Below, piece by piece: positions 51,959-60,310 of a DNA stretch of 64,000 nucleotides (position 1 is the stretch's first letter; every line of letters starts with the position of its first letter). The stretch lies in the NCBI RefSeq assembly GCF_000382285.1, contig NZ_KB907926.1, positions 62,001 through 126,000 on the forward strand, read 5' to 3'. The position numbers and the translations under genes are program-made. The stretch comes from Solimonas variicoloris DSM 15731. GTDB taxonomy: Bacteria > Pseudomonadota > Gammaproteobacteria > Nevskiales > Nevskiaceae. The notes below the pieces were generated by a model that saw nothing but the letters and a program-made list of their open reading frames with translations, did no database searches and had not been told where the DNA came from.

Positions 51959-52891
51959 TCAGGCCTTGATGCCGGCCTGCGCCATGACCTCGGCGGCGAA
52001 GTCGGTCTGCTGCTTCTCGATGCCCTCGCCGACCGCGAAGCGCACGAAGCGCGCGACCTTGGCGTTCTTGGCCTTGAGCAGCTTCTCGACCGTCTCGTCC
52101 GGATTCTTGACGAACGGCTGGCCGAGCAGCGTGATCTCGCCGATGAACTTGTTGATGCGGCCGTCGATCATCTTGGCGAGGATCTCCGCCGGCTTGGCCT
52201 TGAACGGCTTGCCGGCTTCCTCGGCGTCGAGACGCGCGTCTTCCTGTTCCTTGGCGACGCCGGCCTCGATGACCTTGCGCTCGGACTCGATGGTGTCGCC
52301 CGGCACCGCGGCGGCGTCGAGGTAGCGCGGATTCATCGCCGCGATGTGCATCGCCAGATCGCGCGCCAGCTCGGTGTCGCCTGACTCCATCGCCACGATG
52401 ACGCCGATCTTGTCGCCCGGATGCAGGTAGGTGACCAGCGGGCCGCCGGCGGCTTCGACGATCGCGAAACGGCGGATCGTCATGTTCTCGCCGAGCTTGG
52501 CGATCAGGCCGCGGCGGTGCTCGTCGAGCGTCGCTTCGCCCGACTGCAGACGCACCAGCGCCTCGGTGTCACCCGGCTTGTGGGCATGCGCCGCCTCGGC
52601 GACGAGACGCGCCAGGGTACGGAACTCGTCGCCCTTGGCCACGAAGTCGGTTTCGCTGTTCAGCTCGACGATGGCCATCGCCTGGTCGTTGCCGGCGATC
52701 GCCAGAACGCCTTCGGCGGCGGTGCGGCCGGCCTTCTTGTCGGCCTTGGCGGCGCCGTCCATGCGCAGCTTCTCGGCGGCCTTGTCGAGGTCGCCGGCGG
52801 TGGCTTCGAGCGCCTTCTTGCAGTCGCCCATGCCGGCGCCGGTACGGTCGCGCAGCTCTTTGACGAGGGCAGCAGTGATGGGAGTGCTCAT
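51959..52891 (-). CDS. tsf: Elongation factor Ts
   Basis: The product is 310 residues, a little longer than the usual 280-295. It starts with the UBA-like domain MSTPITAALVKELRDRTGAGMGDCKKALEA; the core contains LNSETDFVAKGDEF and the C-terminus FVKNPDETVEKLLKA. It is the nucleotide exchange factor for EF-Tu. It follows rpsB, with a 138-bp spacer that contains a strong GC hairpin (52994-53018) likely to modulate readthrough. Confidence 0.96.
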   Translation of the reverse strand: MSTPITAALVKELRDRTGAGMGDCKKALEATAGDLDKAAEKLRMDGAAKADKKAGRTAAEGVLAIAGNDQAMAIVELNSETDFVAKGDEFRTLARLVAEAAHAHKPGDTEALVRLQSGEATLDEHRRGLIAKLGENMTIRRFAIVEAAGGPLVTYLHPGDKIGVIVAMESGDTELARDLAMHIAAMNPRYLDAAAVPGDTIESERKVIEAGVAKEQEDARLDAEEAGKPFKAKPAEILAKMIDGRINKFIGEITLLGQPFVKNPDETVEKLLKAKNAKVARFVRFAVGEGIEKQQTDFAAEVMAQAGIKA

Positions 52892-52993
52892 GGGATGTCC
52901 TGGATGCTAGGGATACGAATGGGTCGGCTCAGCGAGCCGGCCCCGTGGAACGGCAAGGCCCGGCCGGCCGCGATCGGCGACCGCCGGGCGCTG

Positions 52994-53018
52994 CGGCCGC
53001 GGCGGCACGCCGCGGCCG
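52994..53018. other. 11-bp perfect hairpin in the rpsB-tsf spacer
   Basis: CGGCCGCGGCG and CGCCGCGGCCG enclose a 3-nt loop, 11 bp after the rpsB stop. There is no T-tract, so partial attenuation or mRNA end protection fits better than full termination. Confidence 0.5.
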
Positions 53019-53029
53019 ACGCATGCCGC

Positions 53030-53854
53030 TTACTCGCCGCGGCGGCCGCCGCGACCCTGGCGGTCGCCGCTGCCCGGCTTGCCACCGCGCGGCGCACCGC
53101 GCGGCTTGCGCGGGGCCTGACGCTCGTCGCTGGCCTCGGCCGGCTCTTCGACGGTGCGGAACGGCACCGGGTTGGCGCCACGTGCCTCGATGATGGCGTC
53201 GGCGATGCACTGCGCGTAAACCTTGACCGCGCGGGTGGCGTCGTCGTTGCCCGGGATCACGCAGTCGATCAGGCTCGGATCGTTGTTCGAGTCGACGACG
53301 GCGATGACCGGGATGCCGAGCTTCTTGGCCTCGAGCACCGCGTTCTTCTCGTAGCCGGTGTCGATGACGAACAGGCAGTCCGGCAGGCTCGGCATTTCCT
53401 TGATGCCGCCGAGCGACTTGCGCAGCTTCTCGATCTCGCGCGTGAAGAGCAGCTGTTCCTTCTTGTTGAGGCGGTTGATCGAACCGTCCTCGACCTGCTT
53501 TTCCATCTCGACCAGACGCTTGATCGAGGTCTTGACGGTCTTGAAGTTGGTCAGCGTGCCGCCCAGCCAGCGCTGGTTGACGAACGGCATGCCGGCGCGC
53601 TTGGCCTCTTCTTCGACCGTCTCGCGCGCGGCGCGCTTGGTGCCGACGAACAGGATGCGGCCGCCGTTGGCGGCGAGCTTGCCGGCGAAGGAGCAAGCGT
53701 CCTTCAGCATCGGCAGGGTCTGCTCGAGGTTGATAATGTGAATGCGGTTGCGGCTGCCGAAGATGTACTGATCCATCTTCGGGTTCCAGTAGCGCGTGCG
53801 GTGACCGAAGTGGGCACCCGCCTCGAGCAGCTGGCGCATGGTGATATCCGCCAT
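53030..53854 (-). CDS. rpsB: 30S ribosomal protein S2 with an Arg/Gly-rich tail
   Basis: The product is 274 residues from the ATG at 53854. The S2 core is canonical: [56 protein letters not shown] and [20 protein letters not shown]. The last 30 or so residues (from about 244) are an unusual basic, Gly/Arg-rich extension ([20 protein letters not shown] then RGGRRGE); E. coli S2 has 241 residues. Expression is from the promoter at 53980-54008, through a structured leader likely used for autoregulation. Confidence 0.96.
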   Translation of the reverse strand: MADITMRQLLEAGAHFGHRTRYWNPKMDQYIFGSRNRIHIINLEQTLPMLKDACSFAGKLAANGGRILFVGTKRAARETVEEEAKRAGMPFVNQRWLGGTLTNFKTVKTSIKRLVEMEKQVEDGSINRLNKKEQLLFTREIEKLRKSLGGIKEMPSLPDCLFVIDTGYEKNAVLEAKKLGIPVIAVVDSNNDPSLIDCVIPGNDDATRAVKVYAQCIADAIIEARGANPVPFRTVEEPAEASDERQAPRKPRGAPRGGKPGSGDRQGRGGRRGE

Positions 53855-53972
53855 GATTTGAGACTCCGTCAGGTTGTGGCAAATCGCGCCGGGGCACCGC
53901 CTACGGGCGGGCACCTGGGATTGGCGCGAGTGGATTTCCTCAAGGGCGACCGGGTTTCGATTGCCTTTGAAG
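53855..53972 (-). promoter_or_regulatory. Structured rpsB leader, candidate S2 autoregulatory element
   Basis: About 118 nt separate the predicted start point from the rpsB ATG. A GC stem CGCGCC/GGCGCG (53923-53928 with 53885-53890) encloses an inner CGCC/GGCG hairpin. S2 represses its own operon through a leader fold in gammaproteobacteria (the t44/rpsB leader); the position fits, but I could not match the consensus. Confidence 0.4.
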
Positions 53973-53989
53973 GGCGCGCTTTATACCAT
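53961..53989 (+). promoter_or_regulatory. Candidate promoter for map-glnD
   Basis: Plus strand: TTGCCT (53961-53966), 17 nt, TACCAT (53984-53989). It shares bases with the -10 of rpsB, and a GGGCGC/GCGCCC inverted repeat brackets both -10 elements (53972-53996). Confidence 0.5.
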
Positions 53990-54008
53990 AGCGCCCCTTT
54001 GAAAACAA
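53980..54008 (-). promoter_or_regulatory. Promoter for rpsB-tsf
   Basis: Minus strand: TTGTTT (54003-54008), exactly 17 nt, TATAAA (53980-53985). It is the clearest sigma70 promoter in the window and overlaps the divergent map promoter candidate. Confidence 0.72.
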
Positions 54009-54050
54009 TGAGTTTGCCGCTGCGCGCGGCGGCTCGGGCACCGAGGCGAG

Positions 54051-54833
54051 ATGGCCGTTACGATCAAAACCCCCGAGGAACAGCAGAAGATGCGCGAGGC
54101 CGGCGTTGCCGCCGCCGAAGTGCTGATGATCCTCGAACCCTACGTCAAGCCCGGCGTGACGACCGACGAGCTCAACCGGATCTGTCACGAGTACATCGTC
54201 GACAAGCTCGACTGCATCCCCGCCCCGCTGCACTACGGCGGCGGCAACGGCCGCCCGCCGTTCCCGAAGTCGATCTGCACCTCGGTCAACCACGTGGTCT
54301 GCCACGGCATTCCGGGTCCCAAGGTGCTGAAGAAGGGCGACGTGCTCAACGTCGACGTCACCGTCATCAAGGACGGCTGGCACGGCGACACCAACCGCAT
54401 GTACTACGTCGGCGAGCCGAGCATCCTCGCCCGCCGGCTCTGCGAGACCACGCACGAGGCCATGATCGAGGGCATCCGCCAGGTCCGCCCCGGCGCCCGC
54501 CTCGGCGACATCGGCGCCGCGATCCAGAAATATGCCGAGTCGCGCGGCTTCTCGGTGGTCCGCGAATACTGCGGCCACGGCATCGGCCGCGGCTTTCATG
54601 AGGACCCGCAGGTCCTGCATTACGGCCGACCTGGCACGGGTCTTGAACTGCTTCCGGGCATGACTTTCACGATCGAACCGATGATCAACGCCGGCAAGGC
54701 CGACGTGAAGCTGCTGCCGGACGCCTGGACCGTCGTCACCAAGGACCACTCGCTGTCGGCGCAGTGGGAGCACACGATCCTCGTCACCGAAAGCGGCTAC
54801 GAAGTGCTGACGCTGCGCGACGGGGCGATGTGA
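54051..54833 (+). CDS. map: Type I methionine aminopeptidase
   Basis: The product is 260 residues. The five metal ligands are visible in DVTVIKDGWHGDTNRMYYVG (two Asp), CGHGIGRGFHEDP (His), TFTIEPMIN (Glu) and AQWEHTILVTE (Glu). It removes initiator methionine from nascent proteins. It is divergent from rpsB, a common arrangement, and its stop overlaps the glnD ATG by one base (TGATG). Confidence 0.97.
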   Translation: MAVTIKTPEEQQKMREAGVAAAEVLMILEPYVKPGVTTDELNRICHEYIVDKLDCIPAPLHYGGGNGRPPFPKSICTSVNHVVCHGIPGPKVLKKGDVLNVDVTVIKDGWHGDTNRMYYVGEPSILARRLCETTHEAMIEGIRQVRPGARLGDIGAAIQKYAESRGFSVVREYCGHGIGRGFHEDPQVLHYGRPGTGLELLPGMTFTIEPMINAGKADVKLLPDAWTVVTKDHSLSAQWEHTILVTESGYEVLTLRDGAM

Positions 54834-57514
54834 TGGGTGCCGAGATCGACCTGGCGGAGGAAGAAGCCGCCAGCATCTTCAGCGCCCCACGCATCCGCTC
54901 GCGGCTGGCCCAGGGCGGCTACGCGATCGCCGCGTTCCGCGACACGCTGAACTGGGGCCGCGACCGCCTCTACAGCCTGTTCCACGAGGGCATGCCGGCC
55001 GACTCGCTGGTGCACGCCCGCGCCCACCTGGTCGACGAGGTGCTGCGCGCGTCCTGGCACAAGTTCCTGCCGGAAGGAGCCAGCGGCCTGGCGCTGGTCG
55101 CGGTCGGCGGCTACGGCCGCGGCGAGCTGCTGCCGCATTCCGACATCGACATCCTGCTGCTGCACTGCGACGACGCCCTCGAACGCCATCGCAGCGCGCT
55201 CGAGCAGATGACCGCGTTCGGCTGGGACATCGGCCTCGAGGTCGGCCAGAGCGTGCGCACGGTCGGCGAATGCGTCGCCGAGGCCGAGAAAGACATCACC
55301 GTCATCACCAACCTGCTCGAGGCGCGGCTGCTGACCGGCGACGAGTCGCTGTTCCGCGACATGCAGGCGGCGCTGACGCCCGACAGGATCTGGCCGGTCA
55401 AGGAATTCTTCGAGGCCAAGAAGGCCGAGCAGGCGGCGCGCCACCGCAAGTACGACGACACCGGCTACAAGCTCGAACCGAACGTCAAGGAATCGCCGGG
55501 CGGCCTGCGCGACATCCACACGATCGGCTGGGTCACCAAGCGCTATTTCGGCGCGCAGACGCTCGGCGAGCTGCGCGAGCGCGGCTTCCTGACCAAGCAG
55601 GAATGCGACGAGCTGTTCGCCGGCCAGGACTTCCTGTGGCGGGTGCGCTTCGCGCTGCACATGCTGACCGGCCGCCACGAGGACCGCCTGCTGTTCGACC
55701 ATCAGATCAAGGTCGCCGAGCTGTTCGGCTACCGCGACGACGACAAGAACATGGCGGTCGAGCAGTTCATGCAGCTGTACTACCGCACGATCAAGTCGCT
55801 GTCGTGCCTCAACGACATGCTGCTGCAGCTGTTCGAGGAAGCGATCGTGCACCCGGCGCAGGGCGGCGAGCCGACGGCGCTGAATCCGCGCTTCCAAGTC
55901 CGCAACGGCTGGCTCGAAGTGCGCGCCGACGACGTCTTCCAGCGCTATCCGTGGGCGCTGATCGAAGCCTTCCTGCTGCTGCAGCAGCATCCGAAAGTCG
56001 AAGGCATCCGCGCCCAGACGCTGCGCCTGATCCTGCGCGACAGCCGCCTGCTCAACGATGCCGTGCGCCAGTCGGTGCAGGCACGCTCGCTGTTCATCGA
56101 GATGTTCCGCGAGGGCCGCGGCCTGACACGCAACCTGCGCCGCATGAACCGCTACGGCGTGCTCGGCCGCTATCTGCCCGCCTTCGGCCGCATCGTCGGC
56201 CTGATGCAGTACGACCTGTTCCACACGCTCACCGTCGACGAACACATCCTCTACGTGGTGCGCAACGCGCGCCGCTTCGCGATGCAGCGCTTCCGCGACG
56301 AGTTGCCGTTCTGCAACCAGGTCATGGACCGCCTCGCCAAGCCGGAGCTGCTCTATCTCGGTGCTTTCTGGCACGACATCGCCAAGGGCCGCGGCGGCGA
56401 CCATTCCGACATCGGCGCCCAGGAGGCCGAGCAGTTCTGCCTCGACCACGGCCTGTCGCATGGCGACGCGGCGCTGGTGCGCTGGCTGGTGCAGAACCAC
56501 CTGCTGATGTCGCTGACCGCGCAGAAGCAGGACATCAGCAATCCGGCCGTGATCGCCGACTTCGCGCGCACGGTCGGCGACCGTCTGCACCTGGACTACC
56601 TCTACCTGCTGACCTGCGCCGACATCCGCGGCACCAACCCGGCGCTGTGGAATGCCTGGCGCGATTCGCTGCTCAAGGAGCTCTACAACCTGACGGTGCG
56701 CACGCTCGAACGCGGCCTCGACAATCCGCTCAGCGACAGCGAACGCAGCGCTGAGATCCGCAGCAAGGCACTGGCGCTGCTCGAACCGCAGGGCATCACC
56801 CGCGAGCAGGCCGAAGCCGTCTGGAAGCGCTTCGACCACGAATATTTCCTGCGCCACTCGGCCGAGGAACTGGCCTGGCATCTGCCGGCGATCATCAAGG
56901 CCGGCGAGGCCGATCTGCCGCTGGTGCTGGTCGGCGCGATCGTCGGCCGCGGCACCAGCGTGTTCATCTACACGCGCGACCGCGATCACCTGTTCGGCCT
57001 GTCGACCGGCGTGCTCGCCCGCCTGGGCCTCAACATCCTCGACGCGCGCCTGCACACCACGCACGACGGCTTCGTGCTCGACTCGTACATGGTGATGGAA
57101 GGCGACAACACGCCGATCACCCAGCCGATCCGCTTCGATGAGATCCGCACGGCGCTGCGCAAGGTGCTGTCGGACCCGGAAGTCTCGACGATCGACGTCA
57201 ACCGCCGCCGCTCGCAGCGCCTGCGCCACTTCAACACGCCGACGCACGTGCACTTCAGCCAGGACGACGCGCGCGGCCGCACCGTGCTCGAACTCGTCAC
57301 CGCCGACCGGCCGGGTCTGCTGTCGATCATCGGCCGCGTGTTCCAGAAGCGCGGCATTCTGCTCGATGCCGCCAAGATCGGCACGATCGGCGAGCGCGCC
57401 GAGGACGTCTTCTACGTGACCGACCGCATGCACCGGCCGATCACCGACGAGGACACGCTCGACGGCCTGCGCGAAGTGCTGGTCCGCACCCTCGACAAGA
57501 CCGAGACCGCATAA
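54833..57514 (+). CDS. glnD: Bifunctional uridylyltransferase/uridylyl-removing enzyme GlnD
   Basis: The product is 893 residues from the ATG at 54833. The nucleotidyltransferase site is VGGYGRGELLPHSDIDI (about 91-107), and a GlnE-like helical region follows. The HD hydrolase carries GAFWHDIAKGRGGDHSDIG (about 510-530). Two C-terminal ACT domains follow (VLVGAIVGRGTSVFIYTRDR and LELVTADRPGLLSIIGRVFQ). It uridylylates or de-uridylylates PII according to glutamine. It is translationally coupled to map. Confidence 0.97.
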   Translation: MGAEIDLAEEEAASIFSAPRIRSRLAQGGYAIAAFRDTLNWGRDRLYSLFHEGMPADSLVHARAHLVDEVLRASWHKFLPEGASGLALVAVGGYGRGELLPHSDIDILLLHCDDALERHRSALEQMTAFGWDIGLEVGQSVRTVGECVAEAEKDITVITNLLEARLLTGDESLFRDMQAALTPDRIWPVKEFFEAKKAEQAARHRKYDDTGYKLEPNVKESPGGLRDIHTIGWVTKRYFGAQTLGELRERGFLTKQECDELFAGQDFLWRVRFALHMLTGRHEDRLLFDHQIKVAELFGYRDDDKNMAVEQFMQLYYRTIKSLSCLNDMLLQLFEEAIVHPAQGGEPTALNPRFQVRNGWLEVRADDVFQRYPWALIEAFLLLQQHPKVEGIRAQTLRLILRDSRLLNDAVRQSVQARSLFIEMFREGRGLTRNLRRMNRYGVLGRYLPAFGRIVGLMQYDLFHTLTVDEHILYVVRNARRFAMQRFRDELPFCNQVMDRLAKPELLYLGAFWHDIAKGRGGDHSDIGAQEAEQFCLDHGLSHGDAALVRWLVQNHLLMSLTAQKQDISNPAVIADFARTVGDRLHLDYLYLLTCADIRGTNPALWNAWRDSLLKELYNLTVRTLERGLDNPLSDSERSAEIRSKALALLEPQGITREQAEAVWKRFDHEYFLRHSAEELAWHLPAIIKAGEADLPLVLVGAIVGRGTSVFIYTRDRDHLFGLSTGVLARLGLNILDARLHTTHDGFVLDSYMVMEGDNTPITQPIRFDEIRTALRKVLSDPEVSTIDVNRRRSQRLRHFNTPTHVHFSQDDARGRTVLELVTADRPGLLSIIGRVFQKRGILLDAAKIGTIGERAEDVFYVTDRMHRPITDEDTLDGLREVLVRTLDKTETA

Positions 57515-57528
57515 TCCGTCTGCTGCGC

Positions 57529-57599
57529 GGGCCAATCTCGCGGCTTCCGTGCTCGCTGTGCCCAGGCACAGCTGCGCGCGGAAGCCGCGACCTTGGCCC
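57529..57599. repeat. 71-bp interrupted palindrome between glnD and dapD
   Basis: From the outside in: GGGCCAA/TTGGCCC (57529-57535 with 57593-57599), a 2-nt mismatch, TCGCGGCTTCCG/CGGAAGCCGCGA (57538-57549 with 57579-57590), an internal bulge, then CTGTGCC/GGCACAG (57556-57562 with 57565-57571). It occupies nearly half of the 156-bp gap, beginning 14 bp after the glnD stop. No T-tract is present. It could be a transcript-end hairpin, an attenuator of dapD or a REP-like unit. Confidence 0.6.
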
Positions 57600-57670
57600 T
57601 GCTCGCGACGACGGCTTACGGTCTCCTCACGATTTTTGACACGAACAAACGACAACGAGAGAAACCACCG

Positions 57671-58486
57671 ATGACCACTCTGCAGAACACCATCGAAGCG
57701 GCCTGGGACAATCGCGAGAAGTTCGACAAGAACGACGCGACGGTGCAGCAGGCGATCGAGCGCGCGATCGCGCTGCTCGACAGCGGCGAAGCACGCGTCG
57801 CCGAGCCGACCGCCTCGGGCTGGCAGGTCAACGAGTGGCTGAAGAAGGCGGTGCTGCTGTATTTCCGCCTGCACGACAACGCGCCGATCGAGATGGGCGC
57901 GCTGTCCGGCTTCGACAAGGTGCCGCTGAAGTTCGCCGGCTGGAGCGCCAAGGACTTCGCTGCCCAGGGCGCGCGCGTCGTGCCGCCGGCGGCGGTGCGT
58001 CGCGGCGCATTCATCGCCCCGGGCGCGATCCTGATGCCGAGCTACGTCAACATCGGCGGCTACGTCGGCCGCGGCACGATGGTCGATACCTGGGCGACGG
58101 TCGGCTCCTGCGCGCAGATCGGCGCCAATGTGCACCTGTCCGGCGGCGTCGGCATCGGCGGCGTGCTGGAGCCGCTGCAGGCGGCGCCGACCATCATCGA
58201 GGACGACTGCTTCATCGGCGCGCGCTCGGAGATCGTCGAAGGCGTGATCGTCGAGAAGGGCGCGGTGATCTCGATGGGCGTGTTCATCGGCCAGTCGACG
58301 CCGATCTACGACCGCGAAGCCGACACCGTCAGCTACGGCCGCGTGCCGGCCGGCGCCGTGGTCGTCGCCGGCAGCCTGCCGAAGGCCGGCGGCAAGTACA
58401 ACCTGAACTGCGCAGTGATCGTCAAGCGCGTCGACGAGAACACGCGCAAGAAGGTCGGCATCAACGCCCTGCTGCGCGATCTGTAA
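57671..58486 (+). CDS. dapD: 2,3,4,5-tetrahydropyridine-2,6-dicarboxylate N-succinyltransferase
   Basis: The product is 271 residues from the ATG at 57671 ([18 protein letters not shown]). The left-handed beta-helix has [40 protein letters not shown] and [20 protein letters not shown], all typical. It succinylates tetrahydrodipicolinate in the succinylase route to meso-DAP and lysine. The map-glnD-dapD order, with dapE about 0.7 kb on, is seen in other gammaproteobacteria. Confidence 0.97.
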   Translation: MTTLQNTIEAAWDNREKFDKNDATVQQAIERAIALLDSGEARVAEPTASGWQVNEWLKKAVLLYFRLHDNAPIEMGALSGFDKVPLKFAGWSAKDFAAQGARVVPPAAVRRGAFIAPGAILMPSYVNIGGYVGRGTMVDTWATVGSCAQIGANVHLSGGVGIGGVLEPLQAAPTIIEDDCFIGARSEIVEGVIVEKGAVISMGVFIGQSTPIYDREADTVSYGRVPAGAVVVAGSLPKAGGKYNLNCAVIVKRVDENTRKKVGINALLRDL

Positions 58487-58580
58487 GCGGCAGCGCCGGC
58501 GCCGGACGCGGGCGGCCCGCCGCCGCGCGTGTCCGGCGCGTCCTCATCAGCGCCGGCTCTGGCCTTGGTTCAGGCCGCGC

Positions 58581-59075
58581 TCACGGCGCGCGCTGCGTCG
58601 GCGCGCCGCCGTCGGTACCGCCGGCGATCTGCTCCGGATCGAACTCGCCGATACGCAGATAACGCGTCGCCAGCTGCACCTCGCGCAGGAAGCAGAACAG
58701 GCCGCCGATCAGCGACACGATCGCCGCCACGTACAGGCCGGCGATCAGCGCCGACAGGTTCCAGCGCGAAAACGTGCCGACGAACAGCACGACGATGACG
58801 CTGCTGATCAGCAGCGCGCAGCCGATGCAGAACGTGATCGCGCGATTGGTCAGCCGCGCGCGGCGCGCCTGCTGGCGCAGCGCCTTGCGCAGTCCCAGCA
58901 CGCGTCCGGGTGGCGCCGTCGGCATCTCCGCCTCGAGCTTGCGCGCGCGGTCGACGATGCGCGCCAGCCGACTGGTCAGCACGCCGAGCATGGCGCTGAC
59001 GCCGGTCAGCAGGAACACCGGCGCGACCGACACCTGGATCGTGTGGGCAATCGCTGCGATTTGAGTTTCTTCCAT
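58581..59075 (-). CDS. DUF2721 family membrane protein
   Basis: The product is 164 residues from the ATG at 59075 (MEETQIAAIAHTIQVSVAPV). It has an N-terminal helix (VFLLTGVSAMLGVLTSRLAR), a charged middle, then two close helices (FCIGCALLISSVIVVLFVG and AGLYVAAIVSLIGGLFCFLR), the DUF2721 plan. Function unknown. It sits between dapD and dapE on the opposite strand, 94 bp from dapD, and its start is 92 bp from the dapE start. Confidence 0.82.
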   Translation of the reverse strand: MEETQIAAIAHTIQVSVAPVFLLTGVSAMLGVLTSRLARIVDRARKLEAEMPTAPPGRVLGLRKALRQQARRARLTNRAITFCIGCALLISSVIVVLFVGTFSRWNLSALIAGLYVAAIVSLIGGLFCFLREVQLATRYLRIGEFDPEQIAGGTDGGAPTQRAP

Positions 59076-59167
59076 GGCCGGTTTCCGCTGGGACGCCGCA
59101 TTATCCACGAGCGGCGCGCGGCGGCAGCGGGCTAGAATTCCGCGACTTTTCCCGGATAGACCCTGCA

Positions 59168-60310
59168 ATGGCTGACGATGTGGCGGCGCGCGCCGTACTC
59201 GACCTCACCTGCGCGCTGATCGCGCGCCGCTCGCTGACGCCCGACGACGCCGGCTGCTGTGCGCTGCTCGGCGAGCGCCTGGCGCGGCTCGGCTTCACGC
59301 TCGAAGCGATCGACGCCGGCGGCGTCACCAACCTGTGGGCGACGCTCGGCAACGGTGGTCCGCTGCTGATCCTCGCCGGCCACACCGACGTCGTGCCGCC
59401 GGGCCCGCGCGAGGCCTGGTTCAGCGACCCGTTCGAGCCGCAGATCCGCGACGGCGTGCTCTACGGCCGCGGCGCCGCCGACATGAAGTCGGGACTCGCG
59501 GCGATGGTGGTCGCCGCCGAACGCCTGCTGGCGCGCCGCGCGCTGCGCGGCACCCTCGCCTTCCTCATCACCAGCGACGAGGAAGGCAGCGCCCGCCACG
59601 GCACGCGCCACGTCGTCGAGGTGCTGAAGGCGCGCGGCCTCCGGCCGGACTACGCGATCGTCGGCGAGGCGACCGCCGCCGAACGCCTCGGCGATCGCAT
59701 CACGATCGGCCGCCGCGGCTCGCTCGGCTGCAATCTGCGCGTGCTCGGCAAGCAGGGCCACGTCGCCTATCCGGACAAGGCCGAGAACCCGATCCACCGC
59801 CTCGCGCCGGCGCTCGCCGAGCTGACGGCGACGGTCTGGGATCACGGCAACGCGCACTTCCCGCCGACCTCGTTTCAGGTCTCGAACCTTCACGCCGGCA
59901 CCGGCGCGAACAACGTCATTCCCGGCCACGTCGACCTGATCTTCAACTTCCGCTTCTGCACCGAATCGAACGCCGAGGATCTGAAGGCGCGCGTCGGCGC
60001 CATCCTCGACCGTCACGGCCTGCGCTACGAGGCCGACTGGTGGCTGTCCGGCGAGCCGTTCCTGACGCGCGAGGCCGAGCTGGTCGACGCCGCGCGCGCG
60101 TCGATCGCGGACGTCACCGGCATCGCCGCGCCGCTGCTGTTCACCGGCGGCGGCACCTCCGACGCGCGCTTCCTCGCGCCGTGGGGAGCGCAGACCGTCG
60201 AGATCGGCCCGGTCAACGACAGCATCCACAAGATCAACGAGCACGTGCGCGTCGACGATCTCGACCGCCTCAGCCGCATCTACGAAGGCGTGCTCGAGCG
60301 CCTGCTGTGA
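59168..60310 (+). CDS. dapE: Succinyl-diaminopimelate desuccinylase
   Basis: The product is 380 residues. M20 metallopeptidase ligands appear in LLILAGHTDVVPPGP (His, Asp), GRGAADMKSGLAAMVVA (Asp), TSDEEGSARHGT (Glu pair) and the C-terminal FTGGGTSDARFLAPWG. It hydrolyses N-succinyl-LL-diaminopimelate to LL-DAP and succinate, the step after DapD and the aminotransferase. A TAGAAT box (59133-59138) is 29 bp upstream. Its stop overlaps the GTG of the next gene (GTGA). Confidence 0.95.
   Translation: MADDVAARAVLDLTCALIARRSLTPDDAGCCALLGERLARLGFTLEAIDAGGVTNLWATLGNGGPLLILAGHTDVVPPGPREAWFSDPFEPQIRDGVLYGRGAADMKSGLAAMVVAAERLLARRALRGTLAFLITSDEEGSARHGTRHVVEVLKARGLRPDYAIVGEATAAERLGDRITIGRRGSLGCNLRVLGKQGHVAYPDKAENPIHRLAPALAELTATVWDHGNAHFPPTSFQVSNLHAGTGANNVIPGHVDLIFNFRFCTESNAEDLKARVGAILDRHGLRYEADWWLSGEPFLTREAELVDAARASIADVTGIAAPLLFTGGGTSDARFLAPWGAQTVEIGPVNDSIHKINEHVRVDDLDRLSRIYEGVLERLL

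Noticed and set aside
54797-58135. A 1112-codon open frame on the minus strand across glnD and dapD
   Set aside because: It is a shadow of glnD and dapD with no recognisable domain; the same codon-bias effect explains it.
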